The notes under the pieces were generated by a model, which ran no database searches, had not been told where the DNA came from, and was given only the letters and a program-made list of their open reading frames with translations. The position numbers and the translations under genes are program-made. Shown one piece after another: positions 11,705 to 24,290 of a DNA stretch of 64,000 bases (within the stretch, counting starts at the first letter, position 1; the number at the start of each line of letters is the position of its first letter). The stretch comes from Gigantopelta aegis (taxonomy: Eukaryota > Mollusca > Gastropoda > Neomphalida > Peltospiridae), in assembly GCF_016097555.1 (NCBI RefSeq), contig NC_054703.1, positions 9,742,285 through 9,806,284 of the forward strand, written 5' to 3'.

Positions 11705-11872
11705 ATTATTGATTAACACTGCTGACCAACTGCTGGGGGTAGCTTGCTTGACAGACAGGAGCAGTATCACCAGGGGTGAACAGCATACATTACATAACCC
11801 AATAAAGAGATTTGTATATCAAATGGCATGTCTGTGTTATGAGACGTCTGACGTTTGGGAGGTAACTAATTA

Positions 11873-12620
11873 AAGTGACAGACCCTACTTTTTAAACACT
11901 ACGGCATATTTTGTGTTTTCACTATTGGAACCTGTTTTGACAATTGAAGTAAGACATGCGTCTACATTATATTGTTTTGACTATCAGTTTCAGTACGTTC
12001 GAAGTGCCTCTGGTCATCCTGGTGTTTGTAATGCGACACAATACGGTTTTCATAATTCTAAAAACGCACGTATGTCTGAGAAGTAACCGTTATGGAGAAG
12101 AGTTCTAATTTATTTTTAGAGATTGTTTCCCAGCGTCAGACTCTTGTTTTTCTCTACTATAACATTATCCAGATGTGTTACATGTGTGTAGAAATAACCA
12201 AACTTTCACAGCTTCAAACTAGAGTCTGCGGCTATAAAGGGACAGACCCTAGATGTTAAACACTACAGCATAGTGTTCACTATTAGAGTCGTTTATGATA
12301 TCTGAAATCAAACATTACGTATATTATATTCTTTACATTATCCATTCCCGTACAACCAAAATATTTTTGGCCATCCTGGTGTTTCTAATACCAACAAAAA
12401 ACTTGTTTCATGTTTTTGTGTTTTTCTAAAACGCACATACGTCTGCGAAGTAGCGGTTGATTGATTTGAGTTCTAGTCTATTGTTAATGATATTTCCCGT
12501 TTTAACGTCACAGACTCTTCTTTCACTCTATTGTTACTGTATCCATATGAGTTTCAGGTTCGTAAATTAACACAATTTAGTGTCCATTTGTTACTGGTTA
12601 AAATTAGGGTCAGCGCCTTT
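11873..12620. repeat. two MITE family 2 copies head to tail
   Basis: Copy 1 (about 11873-12235) and copy 2 (about 12236-12620) each start with GACAGACCCTA and end with an inverse terminus (CTAGAGTCTG, TTAGGGTCAG). Both carry 'catcctggtgttt' and 'cgcac.ta.gtctg' blocks. They abut with only 'AAAGG' between them. Confidence 0.7.
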
Positions 12621-12828
12621 AACTTTATCACATATTTACGGGAATGTTAAATGAATAGCAGAAGTCGTAAGTTGGCTTGTAGACTGTGTTTTCCTTTCCA
12701 ACATGAAACATTATTTACAAATAGTTTTAACATACATATATCTGTTGGTACATAATTGCAATGGTTTATACTCCTTCGGTGTTACGCTGTGGCTAAGAAT
12801 AAAACCAATGTTCATTTCAACTTATGTC

Positions 12829-13070
12829 CGTGCTTATATCCAATTAAGTTTCAGGAACGCTATCCTGAGTACACCTCAGCTGTCTGGGCTGCCCAGATTA
12901 GTTATTAGTTGGTTAGTGAGAGAGAAGTAGCGGTTGATTTGAGATTTAGTCTATTGTTAATGACATTTCCCTTTTGACGTCACCTACCCGTTGAGCCCTT
13001 AATATCTCACTCTGGGTAAGAACCGGGCTGCGAACCCTGTACCTACCAGCTTGTAGTCACAGAAGCCGGA
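12829..13070 (-). repeat. SINE family 3 mixed with MITE family 2 piece
   Basis: 12829-12928 is the family 3 body on the minus strand. 12928-12980 repeats an internal MITE family 2 segment (gcggttgatt, tagtctattgttaatga) that also occurs at about 12451-12490. 12985-13070 is again family 3 head sequence. The mixture suggests a rearrangement or gene-conversion patch. Confidence 0.55.
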
Positions 13071-13168
13071 TATTAAAATCCAGTTTTTTTGTTGGTGTAA
13101 TTTAGTTCGACGCTAATTGGTCTGATTGCTAGCGCCTAATTAACTAAAGACTACGTTATTGCATAAAA

Positions 13169-13433
13169 GACAGGTTAGAGAATGACAATTAATTGAATCG
13201 TACAGAGCTAAATATATAAATGACAGGTTAGAGAATGACAATTAATTGAATCGTACAGAGCAAAATATATAAATGGCAGGTTAGAGAATGACAATTAATT
13301 GAATCGTACAGAGCTAAATATATAAATGGCAGGTTAGAGAATGACAATTAATTGAATCGTACAGAGCTAAATATATAAATGACAGGTTAGAGAATGACAA
13401 TTAATTGAATCGTACAGAGCTAAATATATAAAT
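13169..13433. repeat. 53-bp minisatellite, 5 units
   Basis: Unit starts GACAGGTTAGAGAATGACAA. Starts at 13169 and 13222 define the 53-bp period. Units differ by single bases only, so the array is young. Confidence 0.9.
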
Positions 13434-13600
13434 TGCATTTGAATAAAGTTGTAAATGTTGTACTGTGACCATACGTACGAAAATACACTGTACTCATTTG
13501 AATAGTGAAGAACGTTACAATTTGAATAGTGAAGAACGTTACGCTTATTGTTGTGTTCAACGGTCACTGACATTAAAGCCTATTGTTTGTTTCCAGTAGA

Positions 13601-13811
13601 CCGGCCTCGGTGGTGTCGTGGTTCAGCTATCGGACATAAGGCTGGTAGGTAGGGGGTTCGCAGCCCGTTATCGGCTCCCACCAATCACGAGTTTTAAGGA
13701 CCCAGTGGGTAGATGTATGACCACTGCACCCTCATCTATATCACTAACCACTAACACCCTGTCGTGAGGCGTGTGCCCATGACAGCGTGCTTGAATCTTA
13801 ATTGGATATAA
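13601..13811 (+). repeat. SINE family 3
   Basis: Head 'CCGGCCTCGGTGGTGTCGTG' through 'aattggatataagg', directly abutting a minus-strand family 1 SINE. Confidence 0.75.
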
Positions 13812-14080
13812 GGAAATGTTTTATTTAACGACGCACTCATCACATTTTATTTACGGATATATGGCGTCGGACATATGGATAAGGACCACACAGATATTGA
13901 GAGAGAGAACCCGCTGTCGCCACTTCATGGGCTATTCTTTTCGATTAGCAGCAAGGAATCTTTTATGCACCATCCCACAAACAGGATAATACATACCACG
14001 GCCTTTGTTACACCAGTCGTGGGGCACTGGCTGGAACGAGAAACAGCTCAATGGGCCCACCTACGGGGATCTGTGAAACC
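13812..14080 (-). repeat. SINE family 1, head truncated
   Basis: Starts at the tail (gttttatttaacgacgcact) and runs to 'gggcccacctacggggatc' but lacks the tRNA-like A box. Confidence 0.8.
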
Positions 14081-14115
14081 AGTATTATCCGGCCACCCAA
14101 GGGAGTAAATATTAT

Positions 14116-14282
14116 GGCCTTCTAAGACATGTGGCTGCTTCATACAGGTCAGTTTGTTCTATATTAGACGATTTAGGAGTACAATAAGGTGGCCATTAGG
14201 ACAAGTGGCTGCTTCATACAGGTCAGTTTATTCTATATCAGACGATTTGGGAGTACAATAAGGTCGCCATTTAGGACAAATG
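14116..14282. repeat. ~77-bp direct duplication
   Basis: The block 'gtggctgcttcatacaggtc' to 'gagtacaataaggt' occurs twice in tandem, with a partial third start (ggacaaatgactg). Confidence 0.8.
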
Positions 14283-14965
14283 ACTGTTCAGCAGAGGTTT
14301 GACTGTTATCTCTCTGGGTTGTGCTCGGCAGGGAATCCCTTACCAACTATTCAACCGTTACAACTCGGCACCGTTGCCCATCGCCAGACCTTTACTTCTA
14401 AGGTGCGCGAGTGCGATCGCGCTCGTACATCGCACCTAATTTCAATCTGGCGAGTGTGAAAAATAACGCACGTTGCACTTAACAAAGATCGCACGTAAAA
14501 TAATTGTGTATACCTATTGATTGCCACTATATACTTCTTTAAAGATCCATTTAATAATACCAGAAGAAAAAAAAATAGTGACGTGAACAATAGCGTCCAT
14601 GCAAGCTTTTAATATATGTCTGGTACTTATCTGTGCTATACAAATCGGAAAACACTGATTTAATATACATCTTCGAAGACGTACCAATCCGATCAAAACT
14701 CTTTTGCTTATTTAATGTATTATTAATTCGAAACAGTCCACATGCGTAAGGTAATAGGTGACTCATACAATGGATAACCTGAGTAACGATGTCGTTAAAT
14801 GCATACGATGACTGCAATGAAGATGTGTAGTAGCTTCTTTTTTTTTTTTGCTTTTTTTTTTTTTAAATAAAATGTATTGACCCCAGAAAACAAATATAGT
14901 AGTGCCAGGGTTGGGGCCCTGGTATCGCTACTTTACAATCATATAATATGTTAAACATTGTGCAT

Positions 14966-15175
<210 letters not shown>

Positions 15176-15470
15176 CATTAATCAAACAGTAATAATGGAC
15201 ATAGATACATGTAAACCATAGTCATAGTTTTATGGGGTTAACAGAGAAGCTAGAAATAATAGAAATAAAGAGAAGGAAGGAGATAAAGAGAGAAGATTGA
15301 AAGATTGAAGGAAAGGACAAATTAAATTAATTTAAAGGATAAATTGCAATAGAAAATAGTACATGTATCATTATTATTATTATCATCACCACTACCGTCA
15401 TTACCATTACCATTACTACTACTGTATTATTATTTCACATTTATAGGGATAATGTATAAGTTATAATTTA
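15176..15470. other. no recognisable gene
   Basis: A-rich stretch with GAAGGA-like purine runs and a short imperfect ATT/ACC trinucleotide tract at 15370-15430. It may be the 3' untranslated end of the minus-strand LINE that follows. Confidence 0.4.
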
Positions 15471-16093
15471 AATTAAAATCAAAACAGAATAGCCAAAGAA
15501 GATAGAAAAACAAGAAGAAAAAAGAGGGCTTGGTAGGGTAAGAAACGTGTTGTGTATGGAAGAGAAGAAAAAACATTGAAAGAAGGCAGTATTGTAAAAA
15601 AAACAATTAAGAAGGTTTGCTTTGGACGAAATCTATTTACAGATAAGCTAAATTTCTGCTTTTTTTTCTGTTGGTAAAAAGTGTTATTGTTAAGTTTCAT
15701 TCAATAAAAAGGTCAAGCCAAGGATTCCATTTTTTATGGAAAGTTTCATAGCTACAATTTTTTAAAAGAATATTTTTTTCGATAGCAAATTTAGTGTTTA
15801 ACATAATTTTAACGCTATTTAGATATATTTTCATACTGTAGATACAATACTTGATATTTATAGTTGAAATTTATTTCGTGTCCTGTTTTACATAAAATCC
15901 ATGATTTTACTTCTTTCCATAAATTATGAACTTTGTCACACTTACAAAATAAATGTATTAGTATTTCTGGATAATTGCTACAAAAGCTAGAAGCATTAGA
16001 ATCAATACAATGAATCATATGCAAGAATTTGTTAGTCGCCAGGATTCTGTGCAGAATTCTATATTGAAACCATGCTAAGGATGTATCTTTCAC
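15471..16093 (-). pseudogene. LINE 3' end: C-terminal zinc-knuckle domain (zf-RVT type)
   Basis: Residues 1-75 of the minus-strand frame starting at 16093 read LAWFQYRILHRILATNKFL, then CSNYPE, HLFCKCDKV and LWKEV. This is the Cys-rich domain typical of the C-terminus of L1/Tx1-like LINE polymerases (zf-RVT). Everything 5' of it is missing, as expected of a 5'-truncated insertion, and the A+T-rich 3' flank to about 15471 may be its tail. It is not the same family as the LINE at 42.3-47.1 kb. Confidence 0.65.
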
Positions 16094-16099
16094 GCCATG

Positions 16100-16690
16100 G
16101 AAAGGGAGAGTAGAGACTATAGAAATGCATGCTCAGTTGTATCGTGAGTTATATCTTGTCATAAGGCGAGCGTGGCCGTTTTGTTACACTCAAATGGACC
16201 AAACTTGGGCCCTATATAGATTTGACTGGGATTTTGTATGAGTTAAATGGGAAAGTGTTTGGTGTTAGTATTACAAACTGTTTAACTGTAAGTGGTAAAC
16301 TTTATTATGTAAACTTTACCCCGACTTATTTTGGTAAAACAATATTCAAAAATTAGACAGTCACCGCTACGCTATTTCGTATAAACAGGAAACAGTATTT
16401 TTTCACATTTTACCGTGAAGTTGTATACTCATTTTTCCAAAAAATATAATATCATGTTTTTCAGTGTAGACAATACCAAACGTCTGGCATCATTTTAATT
16501 TTTCCGACTTAAGTCAGATAGGAAAAAGTTAAGTCTGGTCCCGTGCTTATAAACCTTAAAGTCCAGACTTTAAAGGCATACTGTCACGGATTTAAGGACC
16601 TTATTTCTTTTAAAAATGGATAATAAATGAAAATTACATTAATTTTTAAAACCCAACTCTAAACACCAAATTTACCATGAAGTGAAAATG
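16100..16690. other. no gene; small repeat scraps
   Basis: Contains 'aagtccagactttaa' and 'gtgcttataaac' motifs near 16530-16580 that recur, rearranged, at 21950-22070. They probably belong to another small repeat. Confidence 0.4.
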
Positions 16691-16693
16691 CGT

Positions 16694-17687
16694 TCAGTAT
16701 TGTATAAATCCCCCTCTGTTTGCGAGACAAGCACGAATTCGACGTGGCATACTCCTTATCAATAATCCAAGGTCGGCTTGGTTCAGGTTATTCCACTCAT
16801 CCTGCAGAGCAATGCCGGTTCATGGCGAGTGGTCGGCGGCTGCTGACGTTGACGTAAGCGTCTACCAAGCATGTCTAAGAAATGCTCAATAGGGGAAAGG
16901 CCAGGACTGAGTGCTGGCCATTGTAAAGTGGTGATGTTTTGTGCCTAGGGGTAGTTGGTAACAATTCTGGCTATGTGTGTCCTGGCGTTGTCATCTTGAA
17001 AGCGAAAACGACGGCCATGGCGACGTGCAAATGGTACAACGTGTGCTGCCAAGATGTTGTCACGGTAGAACAATGTGCAAAGCTGTTCGTCCCGTAACTG
17101 TGATGCCACCCCAAACCATAACGGACCCACCTCCAAAACGGTCATGCTGTCTAACGTTTACATCATGGAATCGTTCATTACGTCGATGCCACACTCTGCT
17201 GCGTCTGTGATGGAAGTCCAATGTGAACTTGGATTCATCAGACAATATAACATTACTCCATCGCCGATTGTCCCAAAGCTGCTGCTCCTGACACCAACGA
17301 CGTCTTTCAGTAATGTGACGGTCGGTCAAACGTGGAATGACACGAGGGCGCCGTGCATGCAAATGTCACCTGTGTAGCCGATTTCTAATTGTCTGACCAC
17401 TCACTCTCACCTGTAGCTGTGTGAAGCTGGTCTCTGATCTGAGTGGCACTTTGAGCACTGTTTCGTAAGGCTGACATACGGATGAAACGGTCCTCTTGAG
17501 CTGTTGTCGCCCTTGGTCGAACTGAGCGACGTCTGTCGTCCACATTATGTGTCTGACGGTATCGTGCCCATAAGCTGCTTCTCACCGATTGTCACCCGTT
17601 CAACGTTCGTGCCACAGCGGCCTGTCTCGTGCCAATCTATAATATGCCAATGACACGTGAACGCTCGTCGTGTGACAGTCGACGCAT
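16694..17687 (-). pseudogene. Tc1/mariner transposase, frameshifted
   Basis: From the Met at 17687 (MRRLSHDER) to a TGA at 16694-16696 the frames together cover a whole Tc1-like DDE transposase of about 330 codons. Landmarks: the RSSLWARYRQTHNVDDR DNA-binding linker, RRRWCQEQQLW, the first catalytic block (SDESKF), RFGGGSVMVWGG, the second Asp block (FQDDNARTH) and a C-terminal NRGGFIQY-like end. The reading frame changes at about 17590, 17380 and 17060, and the region of the third acidic residue is degraded. It is a dead copy of a different lineage from the intact one at 55.5 kb. Confidence 0.8.
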
Positions 17688-18249
17688 GTCACGAGTGTGT
17701 AATTGCAATACAGAACAATACAATCTAAAGTTTGAGTCCAAAAGAGTATCAATGAAATGGCTAGGAATTTCCTGTTCACTTTAATGCATATCTCGCAGTG
17801 AACCCCTATGACGTTCATATGGACCACGTGCAAAACGCCTGCACGTGATTGTTCTGTTTTTGCTTTTTTTATGACAGGTATTGAATAGTCTAACGTGGTT
17901 CATACTTCTTTTCAGCTTACGCAATCGCATTCTCCAGAATTATAAACGGAAATGGAATATCCACTTCTTTTTTGTGGATAGTATATATTAATTTTTAACA
18001 TTTACTTCATAAAATGCCATCAATGTGATTATGGGATTTTTTTATGGAAACATAGCAAACAATGATGGCAATGGACTGTCTATATCGATTGAATGATGTA
18101 ACATCCTCGTCAACATTTTTTCCCTTGATAACACTCTTGTTAACAGAGCGATCAACGTATGTGTCATTTCCTTTCAAGATATTGTAGCAAATAAGTTTAA
18201 AAGAATAATTATCATCAGCGATATCATGGAAAGCTTATTTGACTTGGCG

Positions 18250-18640
18250 AATGTGTTAATGATTTGACCACGAAATGAACTGTTCGGGAATCGCTGTAAT
18301 TGCGCAACACACGTCGATAGCAATACGACCGACTGCCACCATAGACTCGTTCATGCAGTGACCTATAATCATGTGGTTCACAGCACATACCAAATATCTT
18401 AGGGCAATTATTACTTGAAAAAGTGGAGGAAGAGACACATATGTAGAAGTCGAACGATGCAACGGTACCAATAACAGAGAAGTGATGTACACTATTGTTT
18501 ACCGGTAAAAAAAAAACCCTGAATCTTCGAAACACGTTTTCTGGTGACATCTCTTCTAATGGGTTCAAACGATCTTTAAAAACCATAAAAGGCCTTGAAA
18601 CTCTCTCGTAGACGCCGGCGTCGTCTGATGTCAGCCATTT
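18250..18640 (-). pseudogene. PIF/Harbinger (HARBI1-like) transposase remnant
   Basis: Two minus-strand frames carry successive parts of a HARBI1-type N-terminal region. The first (about 18600-18500) is VFKDRLNPLEEMSPE + FRRFRVF, matching the 'RDRxNPLxxxxxxExxxRFR' block. The second (about 18420-18250) is PPLFQVIIALRYLVCAVN + NESMVAVGRIAIDV + IPEQFISW, matching the helix-turn-helix-like LRYLA...VSKSTV...EFIxWP block. A frame change lies near 18490. The DDE catalytic part is absent. Confidence 0.6.
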
Positions 18641-19480
18641 CAGATGATGCATTGTGAGGTAAATTGTTTCAGACTTTACGTTAAAATCTAGTGGGGTACT
18701 ACACTTTAAATTTAAAGTTACACTTTCAATCCTTGGCTTTTGAAAAACTATGGCGATCGAAAAATCGCACATCTCAAAAGGCTTAGGCAAGTAAAAAATT
18801 ACACACATGAAAATGCTAAGGTGAGTGAAAACCAAACATTTTTAATTTATGAAGTAATTAGTACATGTAAATGTAGAGACATATGTTGCAAAAATAAACC
18901 AACTAATTTTATGTTGTTTGATTCATTAGTGTAGCCTTGACTTCTGTTCCCTTTGAGGAATGGAGTTATTAAAAAATGTCACGAGGTATGCCATAGAAAT
19001 ATAATTATGACATACACTGATGCAGACATATAATGTGATACACACAAGTATAGATACCTTTTGAGTGTCAGGTGGTTTGATTAACGTGCAGCTAAACATG
19101 TGTAGGTATCGACTTCTCTCTGATTCCATTATTAATTACATAGAACATGATTAAGACAGCTGAGATGAACAAAAGCCCACTGGCTTTGAGGAGGTCTGTT
19201 TAATTAGAAGAATACGACCCAAGCATCTCAGGTGTGCACTGCCGACTGAACTAGATCCATCTAACACTAAAACAAATAACTCGTTTAACGTAGGCCTACA
19301 GTTGGTTAAACTGATAGTGTTGGTTGGGGCATTGCTATTCACGTGGCATTTTTAATTCAACAATTACGCAACTAGTCTCGCTCCCTCATCAGTTTGTAAC
19401 ACGTAATTTGACCTACCACTTCCAACTACGAACGGCTACGACATATATGTCGTCACCGTTTCGTTATTTTTCTAGAACGG
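18640..19480. other. no recognisable gene
   Basis: A+T-rich; short ORFs here have no recognisable domain. Confidence 0.45.
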
Positions 19481-19489
19481 TCCCAATGT

Positions 19490-19575
19490 TATTGATAAAA
19501 AAATACACAAACTCAGACAAAATCATAATTTTAGACACCATCAGAAATGCGTAACAAGTTGTCAAGTAGACCAGC
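19490..19575. repeat. ~85-bp segment duplicated inside insertion B
   Basis: Contains 'ttttagacaccatcag' and 'ttgtcaagtagacca', repeated in the same order at about 21592-21633, within the last 85 bp of LTR-like insertion B. It may be the end of another, older copy of the same family. Confidence 0.6.
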
Positions 19576-20175
19576 GTGTGCGTGCAGCCAGAGTTCCGAG
19601 AGTAAAACATAATCTGACCCCCATAGCTCTGATTGGTCAATATGCCACAGAGTACTGTGCATCAAATCATGTTCCAGTCACATGGTCTGTGATCTTCTAA
19701 CAAACGTATTGAAACAAACAAAAATGAAATAGTCGGCTATGATCATTGATTACTGTTACTATATTGTGTACATATATACATACATAAATAACAAATGCAA
19801 TTCATTAACCTCTGGTTGATATACAACTATTTAAATGAAGTTTTATTTGATTTTTGTTAAAGATAAAGCAAAAGAAAAATAATAGACGTAAAAACAATAC
19901 AGTTTTGTAAACGAGACCTAGGCCTATTCCTACATACCTATTATAATTTAGTTTCCTTATTTTTATTATTCCGTCTACTTTTGAACTGTCTTTGTCTGTA
20001 TTTCATTTATAAAAACAAACAAAAAAACCCAACTAGAACGTTACACGCTTGTCATTTTCGGGACCTCACGTAAGTTCTGTAGGCTAACAGTTATGTAAGC
20101 TAACAGTTCATTTGTGTAGACTACAGAAGCCGCTATTTAATTCAATTCCTTTTTTCATAACTATATGAACAGTAT

Positions 20176-21672
20176 TGTCACAAGTGATTGAATAACTAAA
20201 AGAAACAACACTAATCCAAATAAATTATATTACATTTATTTACAGCACACAAATAACAATCACATTCATTCTCCACTCCTACTTACTAACCCTAATTATA
20301 TCCCTCTCACATACCACTAATCACCAGCACTCCCTCAACACTCACACTTCTCATATATAATAAACATACATTATCACCACTTTACACATAATTTCATATA
20401 AAAATATCACGTATCACAACACACAAAATAATATACTAAAACCACACAGTTCAATATAAAATGTTTCAGTTCATACCACAATCCTTATGATTCACTTCCT
20501 CGTGATCAACTTTTATATACATATTTTGTTCTAACTAAATTATGTACTAACATTAGTTAGCACCCTCCATTACAAATCAGCTCTAAATACTACAGCCATA
20601 TTTACACAATATGTTTCTGCTGCACAATAACAATACACTTGTTATTCACCGAGATGCTGCACGATAACAATATACTTGTTATTCACCACCACAACATCAT
20701 GGCTAATAAGTAGCCCACATGTGGAACTTCAATCTCCACTTCAGCTGTACCCAACTTCCATGAATTAACATCAACGTCAGTTTCCTCGTCCCTTCTTCAC
20801 ATAATTCCGCAGCCCAATCACCTGGTCAAACTCTAACATTGCCCCTCGCTGCTCATCCCGTTGTTGGTCTCAACAGATACCACACAAGCTGCTGTAAACA
20901 ATATACACTCCATTACTATCATGCAAAACCTCAATATTAAATACCCTTCATACATCAATCATTTTCATCATTTCACACATGTCCACATTATACAGGTTTC
21001 ACAACGTATACGTTAATAACACGTACAACTTACTTCATGTGCATAATTCAATTCACATTATACATTTAATAAACACATAAATACATATAGCAAACAATTT
21101 CATTACTTTACACAATGTCCGCATTTCACAAGTTACACTGAGCATTTGCTAAATATATATACATTTAATATAGCAAACTAAATACAGACCAAAATAACAT
21201 TCAAATGTCACACCTCTGTAACACAATACATGTGTAAAATATTTAATTTGCTTACGGTTAAACAATAACCCGAACTTCCTCAAAGTCTCTTACACTTCTG
21301 CCAAGTCTTTCCCAAACTGAATGTTCAATGATTCTCTCTCAGCGATTAATGACAAATCATCCACTCAATAGCCCAGTTCCACACTATATTCACCCAGTCA
21401 GCTTATCACTCATCTATCACTCACCCATACCACAAGCTACAATAATACAAATTGCTACCTTGCTAATTAAAGACAGCTTCACGTGTGAGATACAAGCTAT
21501 GACTCATACTTCATGCTTCTCTCATTCGTATAAATTAAAATACCGTATAAATGATAAAAAATGTTATAAAAATATATAAAGGTAATCCACATATTTTAGA
21601 CACCATCAGAATTTTGTCAAGTAGACCACAAGTGTACAATTATTAAAATCAGATTACCCTTGACTTGTGACA
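20176..21672 (+). mobile_element. LTR-like insertion B (probable solo LTR), 1497 bp
   Basis: Begins TGTCACAAGT and ends ACTTGTGACA, a perfect 10-bp terminal inverted repeat with TG...CA ends. It is flanked by the 5-bp direct repeat AGTAT (20171-20175 and 21673-21677). The plus strand is G-poor and CA-rich throughout. No retroviral ORFs. Shares the terminal sequence TTGACTTGTGACA with insertion A (reverse orientation) and is the larger of the two. Excising it restores a duplicated flanking unit (see 21678-21830). Solo LTR is favoured; a TIR transposon is the alternative. Confidence 0.7.
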
Positions 21673-21677
21673 AGTAT

Positions 21678-21830
21678 ACATGATTCCTTAGTCTTATCAG
21701 ACGTTGTCACCCATTACCGTACAAAGGTGTACTGTTTTGAAGCCGAATACTAACTATATGAACAGTATAAATGAGTTAGTCTTATCAGACGTTGTCACCC
21801 ATTACCGTACAAAGGTGTACTGTTTTGAAT
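21678..21830. repeat. tandem duplication interrupted by insertion B
   Basis: The unit 'aactatatgaacagtat' ... 'ttagtcttatcagacgttgt' ... 'aaaggtgtactgttttgaa' occurs once as 20159-20175 plus 21678-21740, split by insertion B, and once intact at 21753-21830. The insertion therefore landed within the first of two adjacent copies. Confidence 0.75.
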
Positions 21831-21849
21831 GAATAATAAATGAAATAGG

Positions 21850-22075
21850 CAAAGGAATTTTGATCGGATTGGTACGTCTTGGAAGATGTCTGTTAAACCA
21901 GTGTTTTCCGATTTGTATAGCACCTTAAAGGACAAGGTCTGCACTTTAGTTAAAGTCTGAAGTAGAGACTTTAAGAGTTTTATAAGCACCACTTTCTTGA
22001 TATAGTCTAGACTTTAGTTAAAGTCTTGTCTGGACTTTGAAATGTTTATAAGCACGGCGCCAGGTCCCTTACCAC
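21850..22075. repeat. interspersed repeat shared with 14637-14703 (inverted)
   Basis: 21855-21925 matches the reverse complement of 14637-14703 (gatcggattggtacgtctt; ccgatttgtatagc). It is followed by 'ctttagttaaagtc' inverted-repeat motifs and 'tataagcacg', seen again near 16540. Confidence 0.6.
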
Positions 22076-22079
22076 AAAA

Positions 22080-23520
22080 TGTCTAAAATTAAAAACATTT
22101 TGCTAATTGATATACATCATTTTGGGTTTTTTTCATCAGTGAAAAGTCAGTTTTCTCTAATACCAAATATAAGGGTCCAGAGACTGAAATTGCCGAACAA
22201 GTAAATAGTAAATAGAATGGAGTTCGCGACTATTCGTTACGTTTTACTGGGTACGCCAAAAGTTAGTTCTATTTAAAAATGTGCTATGGCAAATGAATTC
22301 GGCAGTAAATATTAAAAACAAATAGTGTTATATACGGTAAAGGACCAACTATTTAAGTAAATAAAATTTGTTTTATTTCTTTTCGGTTACACATGTTTAC
22401 GTTACTGATTTGTTTTTGTTTTCTTGGGTGCGCAACTATTGATTACTTCAGGATACAGAAATTGTTGTAGATACGATATTAATTCATTTTAAGTTTAGTT
22501 TTTAAATATTACGGCAGCAATATCTACTAAAATGGTACACTTAATGCAGTCGGGTCTATGCACTTGCACGTCACACACGCGCGCGCGCGCACACACCCCC
22601 CCCCCCCTCTCTCTCATCACCCCCCACCCCCCACGAGTGGATTGAAGTGTATCAGTGGATGGCCACGTGACCTACCTGACCTTTTGCCCAGTGCATGTCG
22701 ACAAATCGAAAGTAGCAACGCCTGCTGGATGTATTTTGTTTATTATGTAGTTATATGTCTTGTCATATTAACAAATAGCATTGCACTACTTTCATAGTTT
22801 ACACGTTAATGAAGCAGTAAATTATTAATTATAACATATACATTTTATAACTGTCACATTAAAATATTTAAAGATACAATCTCCTCAAATATGTATCATT
22901 TTCATTATCAAAATCTATGTGAAAAATTCAAACATGTAAATCTACCGTTTATTACGCTCTAAAGAGTAGATTACAACAGTGAAAATAAAATTTGTGTAAC
23001 TTCAAAACTTCTAGACTTACACTTATTCTCGGGTTTTAAAGATGAAAAAAATGCCTGAAAAGGGACGTACTTAACATAAAAAAAACAACAATTCCCCCGG
23101 AAGCTAGCAGCGGATTAATTCAATATATTTTACACGTTTATGTAGATATACAGTAGGAATTGAATCTAAAATTTCAAGAGTTTTCACTTGTAAATTTCAT
23201 AGAAACTGACATACAGTACGAAATTCGCGATACAGACCAATACACAACAATTTAATACAATCAATTCCCCTGGTGGGCCCAACTAACTACCACATTTCAG
23301 CTATATATGCATAGAACATTTTTCACAAAATTACAAAACAAACGTCTGAAGACGTTTTTTGATGATAAAAAAAATTCACATAATTCGCGATATTTGCCAG
23401 TACACATAACCAATATACACACTTTGTTAATACGCCACCACCCCCTTCCCATTCCGATGCACCAAACTACCCCAAAACTTTTAGGTAAATCTGCCAAGAA
23501 CATTTTTTTTCTCTCAGAAA
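22080..23520. other. no recognisable gene
   Basis: A+T-rich sequence with a short (CG/CA) and poly(C) tract at 22575-22640. No supported coding region. Confidence 0.45.
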
Positions 23521-23526
23521 AATGAC

Positions 23527-23527
<1 letters not shown>

Positions 23528-23562
<35 letters not shown>

Positions 23563-23711
23563 GTAATAATAATCCTACCAAAAACAATAGGTTCCCAAAC
23601 CTTGGCTTGGGAACCTGATAATAATCCCACCAAAAACAATAGGTTCCCCAACCTTGGCTTGGGAACCTAATAAAAATCCCACCAAAAACAATAGGTTTCC
23701 CAGTGGAAAAC

Positions 23712-23755
<44 letters not shown>

Positions 23756-23758
23756 CAA
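23528..23758. repeat. (ATA)n tracts flanking three hairpin-bearing repeat units
   Basis: Two (AAT)n microsatellites (23528-23572 and 23711-23755) bracket three ~60-bp repeats. Each starts 'cccaccaaaaacaatagg' and the first two contain the inverted repeat TTCCCAA...TTGGGAA around CCTTGGC. The third stops after its left arm. Confidence 0.8.
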
Positions 23759-23779
23759 TTCAATCTTTAGAAATAGTTT

Positions 23780-23870
23780 ATTAACTCTTTCACCACGACA
23801 GGCCGGTATACCGGCTAGCGATATCCAGTGCCTCTCTGCACGACAGGCCGGTTTAGCGGCTTGTAACACC
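23780..23870. repeat. direct repeat GACAGGCCGGT
   Basis: 'cacgacaggccggtataccggct' is followed 50 bp later by 'cacgacaggccggtttagcggct'-type sequence. Family unknown. Confidence 0.5.
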
Positions 23871-24069
23871 TGTTCATATTTGGCGCCGAGTAACGCGTCA
23901 ATATTATAATTAGACAAAATCTCGCGCGACCATAGCTGCCATGTGACACATCATTTCAATAATATCAACACAAGCGAAATGCTAACAATTAGGGTTTTGT
24001 AGCAGAATTAGTCTTAGGACACGTTTGGCAGCCATTTTTGATAAATTTTGTCACGCTGCATGGTTCTCG

Positions 24070-24109
<40 letters not shown>

Positions 24110-24290
24110 ATGAAAACAAAAATGTCTGAATGAAAATCTCAATCACACCAAAAGCAAGTAGCAGATAGATTTAGTCATATACTTGAGTTTACGTGCAAAA
24201 CTAGGTTTACATTTTTGTATTTATGTTGTTGTTTTTTGTGTTTTTTTGACGATTATCGATTATCGTAGTTCATAGTTCATCGTTTTTTAT

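Noticed and set aside
18224..18835. 203-codon minus-strand ORF as a novel protein
   Set aside because: Only part of it resembles anything (HARBI1 N-terminal block) and the continuation lies in another frame, so it is a transposase remnant.
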